Notes: generated by a model not told the origin, from the letters alone. DNA of 64,000 bases from Utricularia gibba (GCA_002189035.1 NEEC01000008.1:1798001-1862000), one strand, 5' to 3'. Numbered from the stretch's first letter, positions 10,086 to 21,785 are shown. Translations and numbers: made by a program.

Positions 10086-12014
10086 TCACATACGCGGTGC
10101 CACTGGAGAGTTGTCCCAGGGAGCGACGACATGGCGGCGGGTGATTTCTCCGATTGACCGGCACCCACTGAGCGCCATCGTCAGCTCAAATTCGTCCCGC
10201 AGCATCTGGAGCATCTTGCTGACTCCAGCTTCACCATGCGCAGCTAGCGCAAACAGAACCGGCCTCCCAATCTGTGATCATGGACAAGTTGTGGGCTTTT
10301 GGTGCTACTGTAAAATCACTAGTTTGCAGTACTTACGAATACACCAGATGCTCCTAACGCCAAGGCCTTGAAGACGTCTGTGCCGCGCCGGATTCCTCCG
10401 TCCACGAAAACTGGAACTCTGCCCTGTACAGCTTTCACAACCTGGGAAGAAGCAAGCATCTTCTTGTGTTGTGGGAGTTGTTGCTAGGCATGTGAAAGGG
10501 GAAAGAGGGGCAGGAAGAGACCTCCTCCAGGGCTGTTATGGTTGCTGGAACATAGTCGAGTTGTCGAGCGCCGTGGTTGGAAACAACGATCCCTTCTGCT
10601 CCACTCTCTAGTGCCAGAGTTGCTGCAAAATCCCTTGGGCTGTAGATCAAAACTTAAGCTGGGGTGTCGAAGTAGAACATTATTTGCTCACCATCGTCAC
10701 CAGTGAGCACTCCCTTGATCAGAATTGGCAGCTTGGTGATTGTTCGCAGCCAGGTTACATCCTGATTGTTATGTGAAGTTTCAAGAAAGTGACGATTTTG
10801 AATGGATCAGTGCACAGAAAAGCTTTCACACCTTCCAGCTGAGAGAGCGGTCGATTTGGTTGGCAGCATAAGTAGCAAGTCCAGAGTCATCACTCTGGAG
10901 AATCCAATCACAAGATGGATAAATGAATGCTTCTGAAAACTAAACAAGTTCAAAGTGTATCCACCTTCTCAAATGTGCCGAGATCCAGGCCCTCGAAGTT
11001 CTTGAGAGTTAAATGGGGAGGCAAAGTGAATCTGCACACATGAATCTATCTTGTGTCCCACGAAGGGGCGACAAAATAAGAGAAGAAGAGGAGAAAAGAA
11101 GACAAAAAGCAAGCCTGTTTTTTATGTCAGCTTCCCTTCTGCCTAGCCGTGGAGTGTCTGCAGTAAGTGCTATTGCCTTGAAACCAGCTCTCTCTGCTCG
11201 TCTTACGAGTTGTGCCACAACGTTTCTATCTTTGAGGACCTGCAGGAAAAGCGATCAAAACAAGTGTAGAGAAATACATCGTGAAGTTGGTTGAACCAAA
11301 GCAACAATTAGCAGGAGAAGCAGAGAAAATCTTGATCACAGGCTCACATAAAGTTGGAAGATGCGAATTCCAGGCCCTGTTGAGGCCACCTCCTCGACGC
11401 TTGATGTTGCCCAAGATGACAAGCCCTGCATTGTCACTCAAGGATCAGGTAGATAAACACTTCACACAAGTTACTTATCAGAGTTGCACTGGTTTCAAAA
11501 ACCATTATGGTGCCAGCAGCAGCGGTTGCTCTTGCTGTGGCAAGCTCTCCTGCATTCCCAAGTAAAATCAATAGTTGAAGAATGCAGATGCTGCCCATAA
11601 ACAGAGGCAAGGTAGCAGAAAAGGACACTGTTTTTTTGGTATACCTTCCGGATGTGCCATCTTCTGCATAGCAGAGGGAGCAACCATGATAGGCATGGAT
11701 ATGTTGAAGCCCAGAACGGTTGTGGATATATCAACCTTAGTCACATCTATCAGAACACGAGGCCGGAAACTGAGAAAGAAGAAAATAAATCATCTGCGTT
11801 GTAGGGGATAGTGCATAGTTCGAAAACACTAGCTGAATTCTGTTGGGAGGAGAAGCTACAGAATTCTGGAAAATGCATTTCGATTTTCTTGGAGACTCCA
11901 TTGGTCCTCTGCACCAGATGCAAAATAATCATAAACCATCTTTGGCAGTTTCTCCTTAGCAATGGCCTCAAACTCCATGACGTTTGTGATCCTATCCATT
12001 GTCTCGGACGCCAT
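10086..12014 (-). CDS. GLO: Peroxisomal (S)-2-hydroxy-acid oxidase (glycolate oxidase)
   Basis: This FMN enzyme oxidises glycolate to glyoxylate with release of H2O2 in photorespiration. Eleven exons in transcript order: 12014-11860, 11769-11645, 11549-11503, 11425-11348, 11239-11115, 11031-10965, 10894-10832, 10761-10692, 10622-10522, 10441-10337, 10271-10086 (373 residues). Visible family marks are [65 protein letters not shown], the active-site [33 protein letters not shown] and [14 protein letters not shown]. The C-terminus is PRM, a variant of the PRL/ARL-type peroxisomal signal. The intron after exon 5 has a GC donor, and the intron before exon 9 is only 69 bases. Start chosen at the first ATG of the [12 protein letters not shown] peptide. 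Confidence 0.95.
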
Positions 12015-14057
12015 GTTCTTTCTCTTCAGTGAAGAAATACTCAGATCTATCGAAGTAGAGTGAATCCCAGGACCATTATAACAAAAAAAAAAAGAGCACA
12101 TGAACAGAAATTTGTGCGTCGTGTCAGTTTACAATCCAATCACTAAAAAGGTGTTCATTCGAATCAAGATCTCCCCTCAAAGAAAGCAATTATATCAACC
12201 ATTCCTCAATCTAAGAGAGAGGGAGTGAAATTCAAGAATGGAAATTGAGCGAACCCTGACGCAAACCACAATAACTCATAATCTTTGCGAAATCCCACCA
12301 ACCCTTGAAGAGATCACCTCATTTCAAACCCATTTTCACGAAATTGCAAACTATAAACTGAGAAAAAGAAGCGAACCTGAAGTGACTGCCGAGAACAAAG
12401 CTTATGAAAGTGCCTAGTCTGTGGGCAGGGGGAAACCTGAATGACATGAAATAATCAAGTCGCGGTCAGGGTGGCTGAGGGTGGCCATGCTTCCTCCATA
12501 ATATAAAAATAAATACAAAGGGGGTGACGAGGCTTGATGCAGACCTCCATCGATCATATAATCAAACCTCGCACCTGGCAACAGAATTAAATACAACAAA
12601 CATGTCTCAATTGTTTTGAATCCGCCAACACACTACTGGCGTGAGAACAAAGAACTGGAGTCTGGGTTAATTGAAAGATTGCATTTTTTCAAACCCAGAT
12701 TCAGTTCTGGTTGCAATTGCACGTGGGTGAATATCAAGATCTCCTTTTTTCTAGACTTTTGTATGATCCTCCCTTTTAACATCCAAAAAAAAGGTAGACC
12801 AAGAGCAACAGATGGCTGTAGGCACGAGGCTCGATTGAGGCATCTTCTCGTCGACTTTCATGTCAAAAGGCTGAAAAGTATCCGTCAACAGTGATAAGGG
12901 GTAAGGCTCCCCACATCTGCTCATACACCTACAGAGGTAATCAACCTTCTTCTCAGAGTGACAAAAGTAGGAACGAGTTTTGCACTACAATATGAGTTTA
13001 AGAAGTCAAGTAATGGTTCAGTTAGATATGTTGGAGTATACTTTATATGCAGTCAAAGCTATCACTGTAAATCCAATCTTGAAGGATGACAAGATGGAAT
13101 CTACCGACTATGAATACACTACCAAGTATGCTGACAAGAAGAGCATGCCTCGCCTTGTTGGGTGCCATGCCCTTCTCGGATCCCAAGTTCTTGAGTGTCG
13201 AGAACTAATCGAAGTTGATTTGGAGATTCCATTTTTTTAAGGATGATTGAATAATGAGTCATATCATCCAAATATATAATAATCATATATTATATTAGAA
13301 AATATTAAACTCAATTAATTATTAATGATTCATAATCTTTTATATTTCGTGATTATTTTATTTTCAAATTCCAATATAGTATTATTTATTCTAGTACCTG
13401 ACCTCAAATTAAATTGATCTTTGATCCAGTTAATATTTTGTTTTTTTATGTGTGGTTGTAGATAATGATTATATTATAATTTGATCTGAATTTTTAAACA
13501 TTACACTATGGCTACAAGGGTTAGGAATCCAACAAGAATATGACAATGGTGGACTTGCAATCTATTGAGGTTCCCAAATGTGATCTAATAATTTCCCAGA
13601 AACAAGGTTAAGTATTATGAGGTTTAGAAAAAAGGATTTGAGTGGATACATAATATTTTAAAGATTAAATATATTCGATATATCAAACAATAGAAGTCAA
13701 TTATGTCAATGGAAAGTGTATACAAATTTTTTTTTCAAATAATAGCGACTAAGTTTGCATGTTATGATAAACATTATGGTTGACCAAAAAATTATGATTG
13801 GAATTAGGGACTTTTGTGCGTTAAAGCCTATAATTAATTTAACGGCAGTGGAGTGCACTAAGTTTGCGTATTCCAGATATTTCGTCGGCCGTCTCATCCT
13901 CTCTCGTTATCGCCATTGGAGATCCCACGTACCGTACAACTGTGCGTGTTTCTTCTTCTCCCAGATTTCTCATAGCGCCTCTGCTTCCTTACCGCAAGTG
14001 CCAAGGTATCATCTGCTGCGCGTTGCTGTGGGAGGTAACGGAAAATCAGGTCAAATT
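12015..14057. other. Intergenic region between glycolate oxidase and the AUF-like gene
   Basis: The glycolate oxidase 5' leader and promoter lie at the left. The F-box gene's 5' leader lies at the right, from about 13860. The middle (13240-13750) is very AT-rich. Nothing recognisable as a gene or mobile element. Confidence 0.55.
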
Positions 14058-15209
14058 ATGGGTTCGATTAGACCAGATCTGGGATTCAGAGTGCACCCAG
14101 TACCTGTTGACCATCTCGATCGGCTTCCTGACTCCCTGATAATTTTGATTTTCAACAAAATTGGGGATGTCAAGTTTTTGGGCAGATGCTGTGTAGTGTC
14201 GAAGAGATTCCAGTCTCTCGTCCCGCAGGTGGACAACGTTGTAGTCCGGGTCGATTGCGTCATCTCCGATGATGAACCCACATCTTCGTCTTCCGCAGCT
14301 TCGGCAACTGGGATCCACAAGTCCCGTCACCCGATGTCTTCCCTTTTTCGGATCTTCTTTTCTGGGATCTTTAAACCCTTGCAATCCATCTCTCAGCTTA
14401 TTGCCCCTTCGCACCGTCGTCTGGCTCTCTCTGAAGATTTAGATTGTGAAGCCGAGCAAAACAACGTCACCCACCACTCCCCTACGCAGGTCTTGAAAAA
14501 CTTTCATGAGATCAAAGTTCTGAGGATCGAACTTCCTGGAGGGGAATTGGGGGTTGATGATGGGGTTCTGTTGAAATGGAAGGCTAATTTTGGCTCCACC
14601 CTCGATAATTGTGCTATTCTTGGTGCTTCCAGCATTGTTCATAACGCTGATAAGGACCACGATTACCGGTCTACCGCTGTTGCTGATGATGCCAACAATG
14701 CTGCTGCTGCTATGGGAGAGAATGATAATGGAAGTATACCAGAGTCTTTTTACACCAATGGCGGCCTGAAGTTGCGGGTTGTATGGACGATTAGTTCTTT
14801 AATAGCAGCATCAGGGAGGCATTACCTGCTGCAACCTATAATAGCAGAGCATAAGACATTGGAAAGTTTAGTTTTGACTGATGCGGATGGACAAGGAGTG
14901 TTATCCATGAACAGAGAGCAGTTGGACGAGCTCCGAGCCAAGCCTTTATCCGCATCATCCGCATCCAAGAGAACCCTCATTCCTGCTCTGAACATGAGGT
15001 TGTGGTATGCGCCTCATTTGGAATTGCCTAACGGCATGATTTTGAAAGGAGCAACTTTGGTTGCAATCAGGCCGAGTGAGCAGTGTAAGAAGGAGTCGGT
15101 GGGTGCAGAAATCAGTTGGGTTGCATCTGCCTTTGAGGAGCCATTCGAAACCGCTGCTCGAATGTTGGTGAAGAGAAGGACTTATTGCCTGGAGATGAAC
15201 TCTTTCTGA
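14058..15209 (+). CDS. F-box protein of the AUF1/AUF2 type
   Basis: This is a substrate adaptor of an SCF ubiquitin ligase. The single exon encodes 383 residues. The F-box is near the N-terminus (HLDRLPDSLIILIFNKI, then GRCCVVSKRFQSLVPQVDNV). The rest follows the plant-specific AUF family: VRVDCVISDDE, IFKPLQSISQL, VLKNFHEIKVLRIELPGGEL, LKWKANFGSTLDNCAILGAS, GGLKLRVVWTISSLIAASGRHYL split by family-typical spacing, LSMNREQLDELRAKPLSASS and LNMRLWYAPHLELPNGM. Arabidopsis AUF1 is auxin-induced and affects auxin transport and cytokinin response. Transfer of that role here is inference. The start is the ATG before GSIRPDLGFRVHP. An upstream in-frame extension to 13755 runs through AT-rich leader and lacks conservation. 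Confidence 0.92.
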   Translation: MGSIRPDLGFRVHPVPVDHLDRLPDSLIILIFNKIGDVKFLGRCCVVSKRFQSLVPQVDNVVVRVDCVISDDEPTSSSSAASATGIHKSRHPMSSLFRIFFSGIFKPLQSISQLIAPSHRRLALSEDLDCEAEQNNVTHHSPTQVLKNFHEIKVLRIELPGGELGVDDGVLLKWKANFGSTLDNCAILGASSIVHNADKDHDYRSTAVADDANNAAAAMGENDNGSIPESFYTNGGLKLRVVWTISSLIAASGRHYLLQPIIAEHKTLESLVLTDADGQGVLSMNREQLDELRAKPLSASSASKRTLIPALNMRLWYAPHLELPNGMILKGATLVAIRPSEQCKKESVGAEISWVASAFEEPFETAARMLVKRRTYCLEMNSF

Positions 15210-16421
15210 AGGCGGGTTTGTGGAAATCCAGGTTCATCCTATAATCTGGGCTTATTGCATCTCCAGACTTGTCACCATAATTACATTGCTCCATTTCATC
15301 CTCGAAACAATTTTACTTAATTGAAATTGTTATAAATTTAGATCATGGCTTATGCTTTCCCCATCATGGCTAGCTGCGGTTGTATCCCATTGCATGCTAT
15401 TTCGGTAGATTTTTACTCTGCTTCCGCACCCATGCCTAGTGCCTATTGTATATCCTGCAGGCGTAGTTGTCGTTGGAGAGTGCTTCATCTGATGGCAGGA
15501 CTGCCTGTTTGAAACTATATCTGCAGTAGGACTTCAAGAATTCAGCATTTTTCTTCTCCAGTAGCTGAAAAGCATTGTTGGTACACATATATTATGACCC
15601 CCTATTACATTATTGTGCAGAGCTTGACCTTACAAGTTGGAAAGCATCGAAGATGGGGAGAACGCATGCAAAGGAGGGAACCAAAGAGGGAAAAAAAAAT
15701 ACAGGATTGTGGTTGATTATGAACAAAGCATGTACCTTCTGCAGGTGCAGGGTGGTATATTACTAGTTGCCCAAGCTTCTGTAATGTGATTCAGTTCAAC
15801 TTTAAGCTCTTACTAACTGAAAATTTGGAATCTGACATGGGAAACATGCGTAACTTTCTCCCCATCTTAATCTTGCTTTAGTTTTATTTGATATCAATTT
15901 TGCTGGTCGAGGGGAGTCTCTGAAACAAGTGAAGAAAACCATGGGATGCTTTGTGAAGCAGAAAGAGTGAATTTTATGGTAGAGAAATGAAAACAGAGGA
16001 TGGCGCTCTTGAGTTCAGATGAAAACACAGGCAAACAGGTAATGGTAGTACACAGTCCCCGATGCTTCTGAAAATGGATCTCTGCTCGGCCACCGAGCTC
16101 AAGATTTTACCTGCACCAACATTACCAGCATCAATGCTAAAAAAAGGCATACCAGTGAGTTGAATGCAGTAAGAGAGAGGGAGGTAGTTGAATGGGAACC
16201 GTACGAGGAGAGAAGCCAGGTGTTCAGTACACAGGAAAAGGATTCATTACAGAACACTCTTTTTCTTTCAGGAAAAAAAGGAAAAGCCTTACATGCGGGA
16301 ACTAGACGGATGAATGGGTATGACAAGAAACGTAGGGAGGTCATGAGAAAAGGAACTAAGAAAGGAAGGTTTTTTATAGTTACCGCAACGAGGAAACGGC
16401 TTCAACACCTTTGGAAAGATT
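15210..16421. other. Convergent 3' region of the AUF-like and TCP genes
   Basis: This holds the 3' UTRs of two convergent genes. No other coding sequence recognised. Small open frames here lack similarity to anything I know. Confidence 0.55.
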
Positions 16422-17483
16422 TCAGTTCTTTCCTCTTTCATTGCCGCAGCAGAGTTGCTGGCGGCCTTCATATCCAGTTAACAACTGGTGGTTCTGGTCG
16501 TTGGTGCGGATAAAGAAGCTCGGCGGATATCCATCGGGAAACCTCTGCATGTGGAGTAAAAGTGACAGTGAAGAAGAAGAATTGGACTGAAGGGTCCCCC
16601 TGCTTAAGCCAGCAAAGCCAGAGGAATATGAGAGTGAAAAGCTCTCGCCAATATTATACTCATGGCTTCCGCCGTTCATGTTGTCGACCAAGTTATCTGG
16701 GGAAAAGGAGAACTGCCGCAGTTCTGATTGGTGGTGCTCCGCCGCTGCCGGCACAGCGAACCCCGGAAAATGATTCGCTGTCAGCGGTATTTGGCCGGCG
16801 TGAGCAGTGGCCTGAGATAAAAGCCCAGAAGAGTAGTATTCCATTGGTGTAGGGGATGGCCACTGCTTCGGAGATTTCATGATAAAACAAGAGTCATTTG
16901 TTGCACCACTGCCGCCGTTGCGTGTTGGGATCCCCGCGTTCAGAAGCTCGGTGAAGGAAGTGGTTTGAGAAATAGGGTTCAAAGGAGTTTTCAAGAAACT
17001 GTCTTCCTTCCTCTCTGCAGCTCCTTCCCGAGCTTTTGCTGATTCAGCTTCCGGTGACTCATATCCAAGCTGATCGCCTCCGCCGCCATGTGACCCCTTC
17101 TCGTCACTCACCTGCTTCCGAGTATCAGGGAAAATAATGCTCATCGGCGGCAGCTCGTTGATTGAACTCTCCGCCGCCTTCAGCAACCACTCAACGGCTT
17201 TGCTAGGCTGGTCGTACCCTAAACGATCCTGCAAGTCGTAGAATTGAATCGCAGTGTTTACTGACAGCCGTACCCGGCGATCTCTCAGCCCCTTGGATGT
17301 CAAAACTTTGCTGTGTCTATCTTTACTCCCACACGCTCGAGAAACCCTCACGATCCTCGACGACGGACAGCCGTAAAATCTACCCATCGCCGCCGTGAAA
17401 TCCTCTCCGCCGCCTTTATCTGCGCCTCTTTCGTTCCCTCCTCCCTCCTCATTATGGTACTGATCCAGCGTCGTTTGATGCAT
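16422..17483 (-). CDS. CIN-class TCP transcription factor, TCP2/TCP24-like
   Basis: TCP factors of this class limit cell proliferation in leaves. There is one coding exon of 353 residues starting at [15 protein letters not shown]. The TCP domain is seen at [40 protein letters not shown] and [20 protein letters not shown]: a basic region followed by helix-loop-helix, with the class II KDRHSKV...[10 protein letters not shown] signature. TCP2/TCP24 membership rests on [13 protein letters not shown] and the C-terminal SRGTLQSN, which encodes the miR319 site. An arginine-rich R domain is expected downstream of the TCP domain, but only a weakened [11 protein letters not shown] is seen. The frame extends upstream to a TTG at 17558, without an ATG. 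Confidence 0.93.
   Translation of the reverse strand: MHQTTLDQYHNEEGGGNERGADKGGGEDFTAAMGRFYGCPSSRIVRVSRACGSKDRHSKVLTSKGLRDRRVRLSVNTAIQFYDLQDRLGYDQPSKAVEWLLKAAESSINELPPMSIIFPDTRKQVSDEKGSHGGGGDQLGYESPEAESAKAREGAAERKEDSFLKTPLNPISQTTSFTELLNAGIPTRNGGSGATNDSCFIMKSPKQWPSPTPMEYYSSGLLSQATAHAGQIPLTANHFPGFAVPAAAEHHQSELRQFSFSPDNLVDNMNGGSHEYNIGESFSLSYSSGFAGLSRGTLQSNSSSSLSLLLHMQRFPDGYPPSFFIRTNDQNHQLLTGYEGRQQLCCGNERGKN
16582..16602 (-). promoter_or_regulatory. miR319 target site in the TCP coding sequence
   Basis: The plus strand reads TTGGACTGAAGGGTCCCCCT, so the mRNA carries AGGGGGACCCTTCAGTCCAA. Its first 13 bases relative to the microRNA 5' end (TTGGACTGAAGGG) are identical to miR319, and the rest has the mismatches typical of CIN-TCP targets. 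It falls on codons for RGTLQSN. Known CIN-TCP mRNAs are cleaved at this position. Cleavage here is inferred. Confidence 0.9.
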
Positions 17484-18508
17484 CACCCCTGCTTCAAAAA
17501 CTCCAACCTTCAATACTCCCGCGCCATTGTTGCGTCTCGAAAACAAAAAAAAACCCAAATCAAATCCTCAGACCAATACCCGAAACCTAATTCCTGTCAG
17601 CTTCTATGAAATGGCGAAATCAGGGTTCTTGTGAGAGAGAAGAAAAACGAGTGCAGGGAGCAAGAGGATTCCGTGACCGTTCTTGGACATTGATGGTGAT
17701 CGGAGGGGGCTGCTTTTTCAGAGACATATAGATACAAAACAGCTTCTCACTCTCTTCCCCTCTTCTCTACTCCATTACCGTACATCACTAACAGAAACAC
17801 GTCGTTCAACAATGTCAGAACAACAGAACCGCGGGTTAGAAGCTTTTTACAGCGGCTGGTTTCTGACGAAGAAACTCTCAACTGTGGTTCTACCACTTGC
17901 TGAGTCTTCAGGCTGCCTCCTCCAATGTCGCAGTTCTGCAAAACCCAGATCACAAAATCATCAAAAAAAAAAAAACGAAATCATTCATCGAAAACCAAAG
18001 ACATGAATTAAAGCCCACATCAGGCATGGGTGTGAGATTCAGTCCACATACAGAAAACAAGTGAAACGGCTCCAGGAGGAACAACAACGACAACGAAAGT
18101 AAAAAAACAGAGGCTCTTTCTTTCTTTCTCTTCCCATAATTCAATGATGAGAACTTCTATCGAAGGTTCGTGCTTTCTGATCTCACATCGCACCTGCAAA
18201 GTCTATTAGACGAAAGCGACTTGTGGTGGAGAGACAGAGGAGAGAAAAGATGGAGGAAAGACGTTCGTCCCTTCCCCATTCCCCTGCTCCTCGAGCACGG
18301 TTTCAGTGGAGAATCCCATTATTTTAATTTAAATTTAAATAATTTTAAAATTTAATTTAAGGATATTTAAATAATATACATTTGGGCTAAAAGCCCACAC
18401 ACGCTGCCCTACAAAAGAATCTTTAATTTTGTAATTTATGAAATATATATAAACTCGATTCCTTGATTCTCCCTCATCTTCCTCTGCAGTGTTAGGGTTC
18501 GCGGGAGG
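17484..18508. promoter_or_regulatory. Divergent region between the TCP and PAK1IP1-like genes
   Basis: The left part is the TCP 5' leader, rich in CT tracts and possibly with a leader intron. The right 150 bases are the WD40 gene promoter. That promoter has an inverted pair of site II cores (TTGGGCTAAAAGCCCA, 18382-18397) and a telo-box (TTAGGGTT, about 18492-18499) just before the ATG at 18509. That combination is typical of plant ribosome-biogenesis and translation genes, which fits a MAK11/PAK1IP1 homologue. Confidence 0.6.
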
Positions 18509-19816
18509 ATGAGTCTGGTGGCCGGATCGTATGAGCGCTTCATCTGGGGCTACAGGCTGAAATCTAGCAAGTCATCCGGTGCTGTTAACTTGATTCCGCT
18601 GTTTTCTTTCCCTTCACATCTTTCATCCATTAAAACCGTCGCCGTTCATGGAACCGCCGCCGCTTCCGGTGGAAACGATGATACCATCAAAATCTATGAC
18701 CTCTCCTCTTCCGCGGAAATTGGCTCTTTCCACCTTTCCTCTTCCGTCACTGCTCTTTCCTTCTTCTCCCCTCCTTCCCTCTCTTCCTTCCCTCGCAACC
18801 TCCTGGCTGGCGACGCCGATGGTTCGGTCTCCATTTATGATGCTGACCCATTCGTGCATCTGAAAACCATTAAAATCCACAAAAAGGCGGTCAATGGTCT
18901 TACAATTCATCCCTCGGGGAAGCTGGCATTGACAGTGGGGCACGATGAATGCTTTGCTATGATCAACTTGGTTCGGGGAGGAGGAGCTTCTTCTGCAAGC
19001 TGGGTAAAGAGGCGTCAATCGTGCAATTTTTTGCATCGGGGGACAAATTCTTCATGGTGGTGGATGACAAAGTGAGTGTTCATGAATCCGAGGATGCAAG
19101 AATCGAGTTAGAGATGGGCAACACGAAGAGGGTTCTGTGTGCTGCCCCTGGTGCTGTACGTGTTCATTGTCTTGAAGCTCTTTTCGCATCAGATTACCCT
19201 TCTTCACAATTCGTATTTACTATTGCAGAATGGGGTTCTGTTTGCTGGAGGGGAAGATAGAACGATTACTGCCTGGGATACATCGTGCGGGAAAGTTGTA
19301 CACAGCATTCGGGAAGCTCATGCAGCTCGTGTGAAGGGCATTGTTGTTCTAAATCGGAAAAACAACGAACGGGGAGAAGACAATCCTCATACCATTGCCT
19401 CTGCTTCATCCGATGGAGTGATCCGCATTTGGGATATCCGGATGATTGATAGCAGCAATCCAACTCCGGTGGCGGAGACCAACACCAAATCTAGGCTTAC
19501 ATGCCTTTCGGGATCAGCATCCATCAACCGTGAGTTTGCTTTACGCCCATCCTTCATCTTATTGTAAAGGCTATATTTTTATTCCGTGGTAGGTAAAGTT
19601 GAAAACTTTGTTAAATTTTATTCTTAAGAGAGTGATATATGTGGAAAACTCCATCAGAAAGTACTGCAATCCTCCATCTATCTGGTAGATGAGGGTGGTT
19701 ATAGATGCTTTTTTTTAATGCGCTTCTCAATTGCTATTCTTCATCTGAATTTGTCAGCATTGAAGCGGCCGAGGGTGGAATTGGCGCAGCCGGGAATCGA
19801 GGGTGTTGATGAATAA
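18509..19816 (+). CDS. WD40 protein, PAK1IP1/MAK11-like, frame broken at 18975-18978
   Basis: The family acts in 60S ribosome assembly (yeast Mak11) and was named in animals for binding PAK1. Exons are 18509-19155, 19229-19529 and 19758-19816. Repeats are visible as ASGGNDDTIKIYDL, AGDADGSVSIYDADP, KKAVNGLTIHPSGKLALTVG, FAGGEDRTITAWDT and ASASSDGVIRIWDI. The protein ends in a basic LKRPRVELA tail. The frame opened by MSLVAGSYERF reaches INLVRG, but RRSFFCKLGKEASIV follows in a different frame. One extra G in the CGGGGAGG run restores NLVRG-RRSFF, the family sequence. I consider this an assembly error. With it repaired, both introns close in phase. Confidence 0.88.
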
Positions 19817-20287
19817 CCTGATGCTGAGGCATTGACGCCAAAAGGGGATACCCGTATTATTGGCTGCTTGGTGTCCCATACAAGGAAATTTTTTACCCTC
19901 ATTGTTGCCTGTGGTGAGCATCCCCAGGTACGCCCACCCCGTTTATGCGAAGATTTGCTTTGTATATCATGTCATAGGGTGGTGAGCACAACTGTTATCT
20001 AGCTTCAGGATTCAACTGAACTCGCCGAATGGTTTCTGTGTTTTATGCTTGTTTATTCGTGGCCTAGTTGCTGCAGAAAAAAGAGCGTTCAATATCATGT
20101 AGACGACTTGGTTCAGCCCCATAGCAGTGAACATTCTTTAGTTCTTTGATATCTGCAAGGTTTTTGCAACCAAAGGGGTTGTTGTCATTCATCCCAGTAA
20201 AGGTCTAAACAGCAAGAACTTTCATTAGATTTACAATGTGTGAAAATGAAACCATGCCGCCACTCAAGGTACTCAGACAATTCAAAT
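19817..20287. other. Convergent 3' region of the PAK1IP1-like and LWD1 genes
   Basis: Tail-to-tail spacer of 471 bases with the two 3' UTRs. A stretch after the WD40 stop stays open for some 35 codons in the same frame, but I recognise nothing in it. Confidence 0.5.
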
Positions 20288-21340
20288 TCATACTCTGAGA
20301 ATCTGCAACTTGTTCGAGAAAGCAATAGCAACCCAATCGGGCTGGGAAGAAGACCATTGCAGCTGCTCAATCTCAGCACCAGCAGTATACGCAAGAATTG
20401 GATCCAAACCTCCCTCCACCGGTTGCCCCATTGATGAAAGATCCCAAATGAGAGCCTGTGAATCATCCCCAGCAGTGCAAATATGACAAGAACTATGGGG
20501 AGCCCAGGCAACGGCGTTCACCCCTGCTTGATGCCGCTGCAACTCGACCACAGGCAAAGTTGGAAAGCGTATATCCAGCACCACAACCTTGCTGCTGTCC
20601 ATGATGATGGTAGCCATGTATCTGGGATCCTGTTTGTTCCACCCAAGCCTCACCAACGGCGTATCAGGTTCTGAGCTTTCGTATATGATCGTTGAATGCT
20701 CCTTATCTCTGAGATCAAAAACCCTGACTGAACCATCCGCTGAAACGGAGGCGAAAACCCCAACACCTCCCCAGGCAACATCATAAACCTCCTTATCGTG
20801 CGCTATCAACTGCGTGTCCACTACTTCCTTCTCGATGTCCCAAATGGTACAAGTTGTATCAATGCTGGAGGTCCCAATCCTCCTAGGCTCAGCTTCATTC
20901 CAATCAAACGAAGTTAACGGCCCAGAATACTCGCTAGTACGATTATTATTCAACAAGCTCTTCAACTCCACGCGGCGCCCATTGGCGCTATCGCCATCGG
21001 AGATTTGCCAGAGGCGGAGGAAATCGGAGGAAGAGGCGAGCAAGTCAGGCCTCTGGGATTCCTTATCCGGGACGAAGACGAGTTTCGTGGGGGGATAGGG
21101 GTGGTCGAACGAGAGTGCGGGATCGGAGCGGATTTCGCCGGTGGAATCGTCTAGCTGCACTATTTCCACTCGATTGGCGTACTGCTCGAGAAGACTAGCG
21201 ATGGCTAGACGGTAATTCTTGTCCTTGCGCACGCTCCAATTCATGGCATAGACGTGCCATGGAGCTTCGTAGGTGTAGATCTCAGAGCGCCGGTGCTGCT
21301 CGTCGGAGGCCTCCTGATTCAGGCCGCTGCTGGTGCCCAT
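20288..21340 (-). CDS. LWD1: Light-regulated WD repeat protein LWD1/LWD2
   Basis: A single intact exon of 350 residues. LWD proteins are TTG1-like WD40 proteins that activate morning clock genes with TCP20/22 in Arabidopsis and set circadian period and photoperiodic flowering. The sequence is nearly that of the Arabidopsis protein through long blocks: [100 protein letters not shown] and the terminal [19 protein letters not shown]. Only the N-terminal 15 residues and a short loop after [10 protein letters not shown] are variable. It is transcribed away from DDB1, with 445 bases between the two start codons. No frame defects. Confidence 0.97.
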   Translation of the reverse strand: MGTSSGLNQEASDEQHRRSEIYTYEAPWHVYAMNWSVRKDKNYRLAIASLLEQYANRVEIVQLDDSTGEIRSDPALSFDHPYPPTKLVFVPDKESQRPDLLASSSDFLRLWQISDGDSANGRRVELKSLLNNNRTSEYSGPLTSFDWNEAEPRRIGTSSIDTTCTIWDIEKEVVDTQLIAHDKEVYDVAWGGVGVFASVSADGSVRVFDLRDKEHSTIIYESSEPDTPLVRLGWNKQDPRYMATIIMDSSKVVVLDIRFPTLPVVELQRHQAGVNAVAWAPHSSCHICTAGDDSQALIWDLSSMGQPVEGGLDPILAYTAGAEIEQLQWSSSQPDWVAIAFSNKLQILRV

Positions 21341-21785
21341 ACGGTTGCCCTAAGTTCCTTCCCAACTTTCGGGGAAAACGACGTCGCTCCTTGCAACACC
21401 TGTAGCGGCGAAAATCCATTTGAAGGCACCAGCATCCAGAGAGAGAGATTAAATCTAAAAAGTAATTTTATTGAAAAACATATTTAATAATAACAATGTC
21501 AACATGGCCCATAAAAGAAGTCTGTAAAGAGTAGGCTTTCATTATTGGGCCTATAGCTAAAGAAGCCCAATCCAACTTGTGCCATCAAAACGGTGTCGTT
21601 CGCCGTCGACGAGCTCGTCTACATCTTGAAGTGCAGAGGGCACCCGGGTACGCGATATCGCCCAGCAACTTCCAACAGGCCAGTCAAGTGTGCAGTCTTG
21701 TCGTCTTCTTCCATCAAGAAACTGTTTAAAGCCGATAGATTCAGTGCTCTGGAGACTGTGAAAGAAAACCCATTATTATGCGAAG
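21341..21785. promoter_or_regulatory. Shared divergent promoter of LWD1 and DDB1
   Basis: Only 445 bases separate the two start codons, so leaders and core promoters must share this space. Site II-like cores occur as ATGGCCCAT (about 21504), ATTGGGCC (about 21545) and GCCCAATCC (about 21565), common in plant housekeeping promoters. No clear TATA box on the DDB1 side. Confidence 0.55.

Noticed and set aside
10622-10691. Apparent frame clash in glycolate oxidase between the GVLTGDD exon and the next exon
   Set aside because: It arises only if the acceptor at 10640 is used. The acceptor TTTTGCAG at 10623 gives a 69-base intron and the exact family alignment [11 protein letters not shown], in phase.
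12980-13240. Plus-strand frame of 86 codons between glycolate oxidase and the F-box gene
   Set aside because: No similarity recognised, low-complexity surroundings and no promoter or splice context.
19817-19940. Open frame continuing after the PAK1IP1-like stop codon
   Set aside because: No family similarity, and the protein already ends in the expected basic LKRPR tail.
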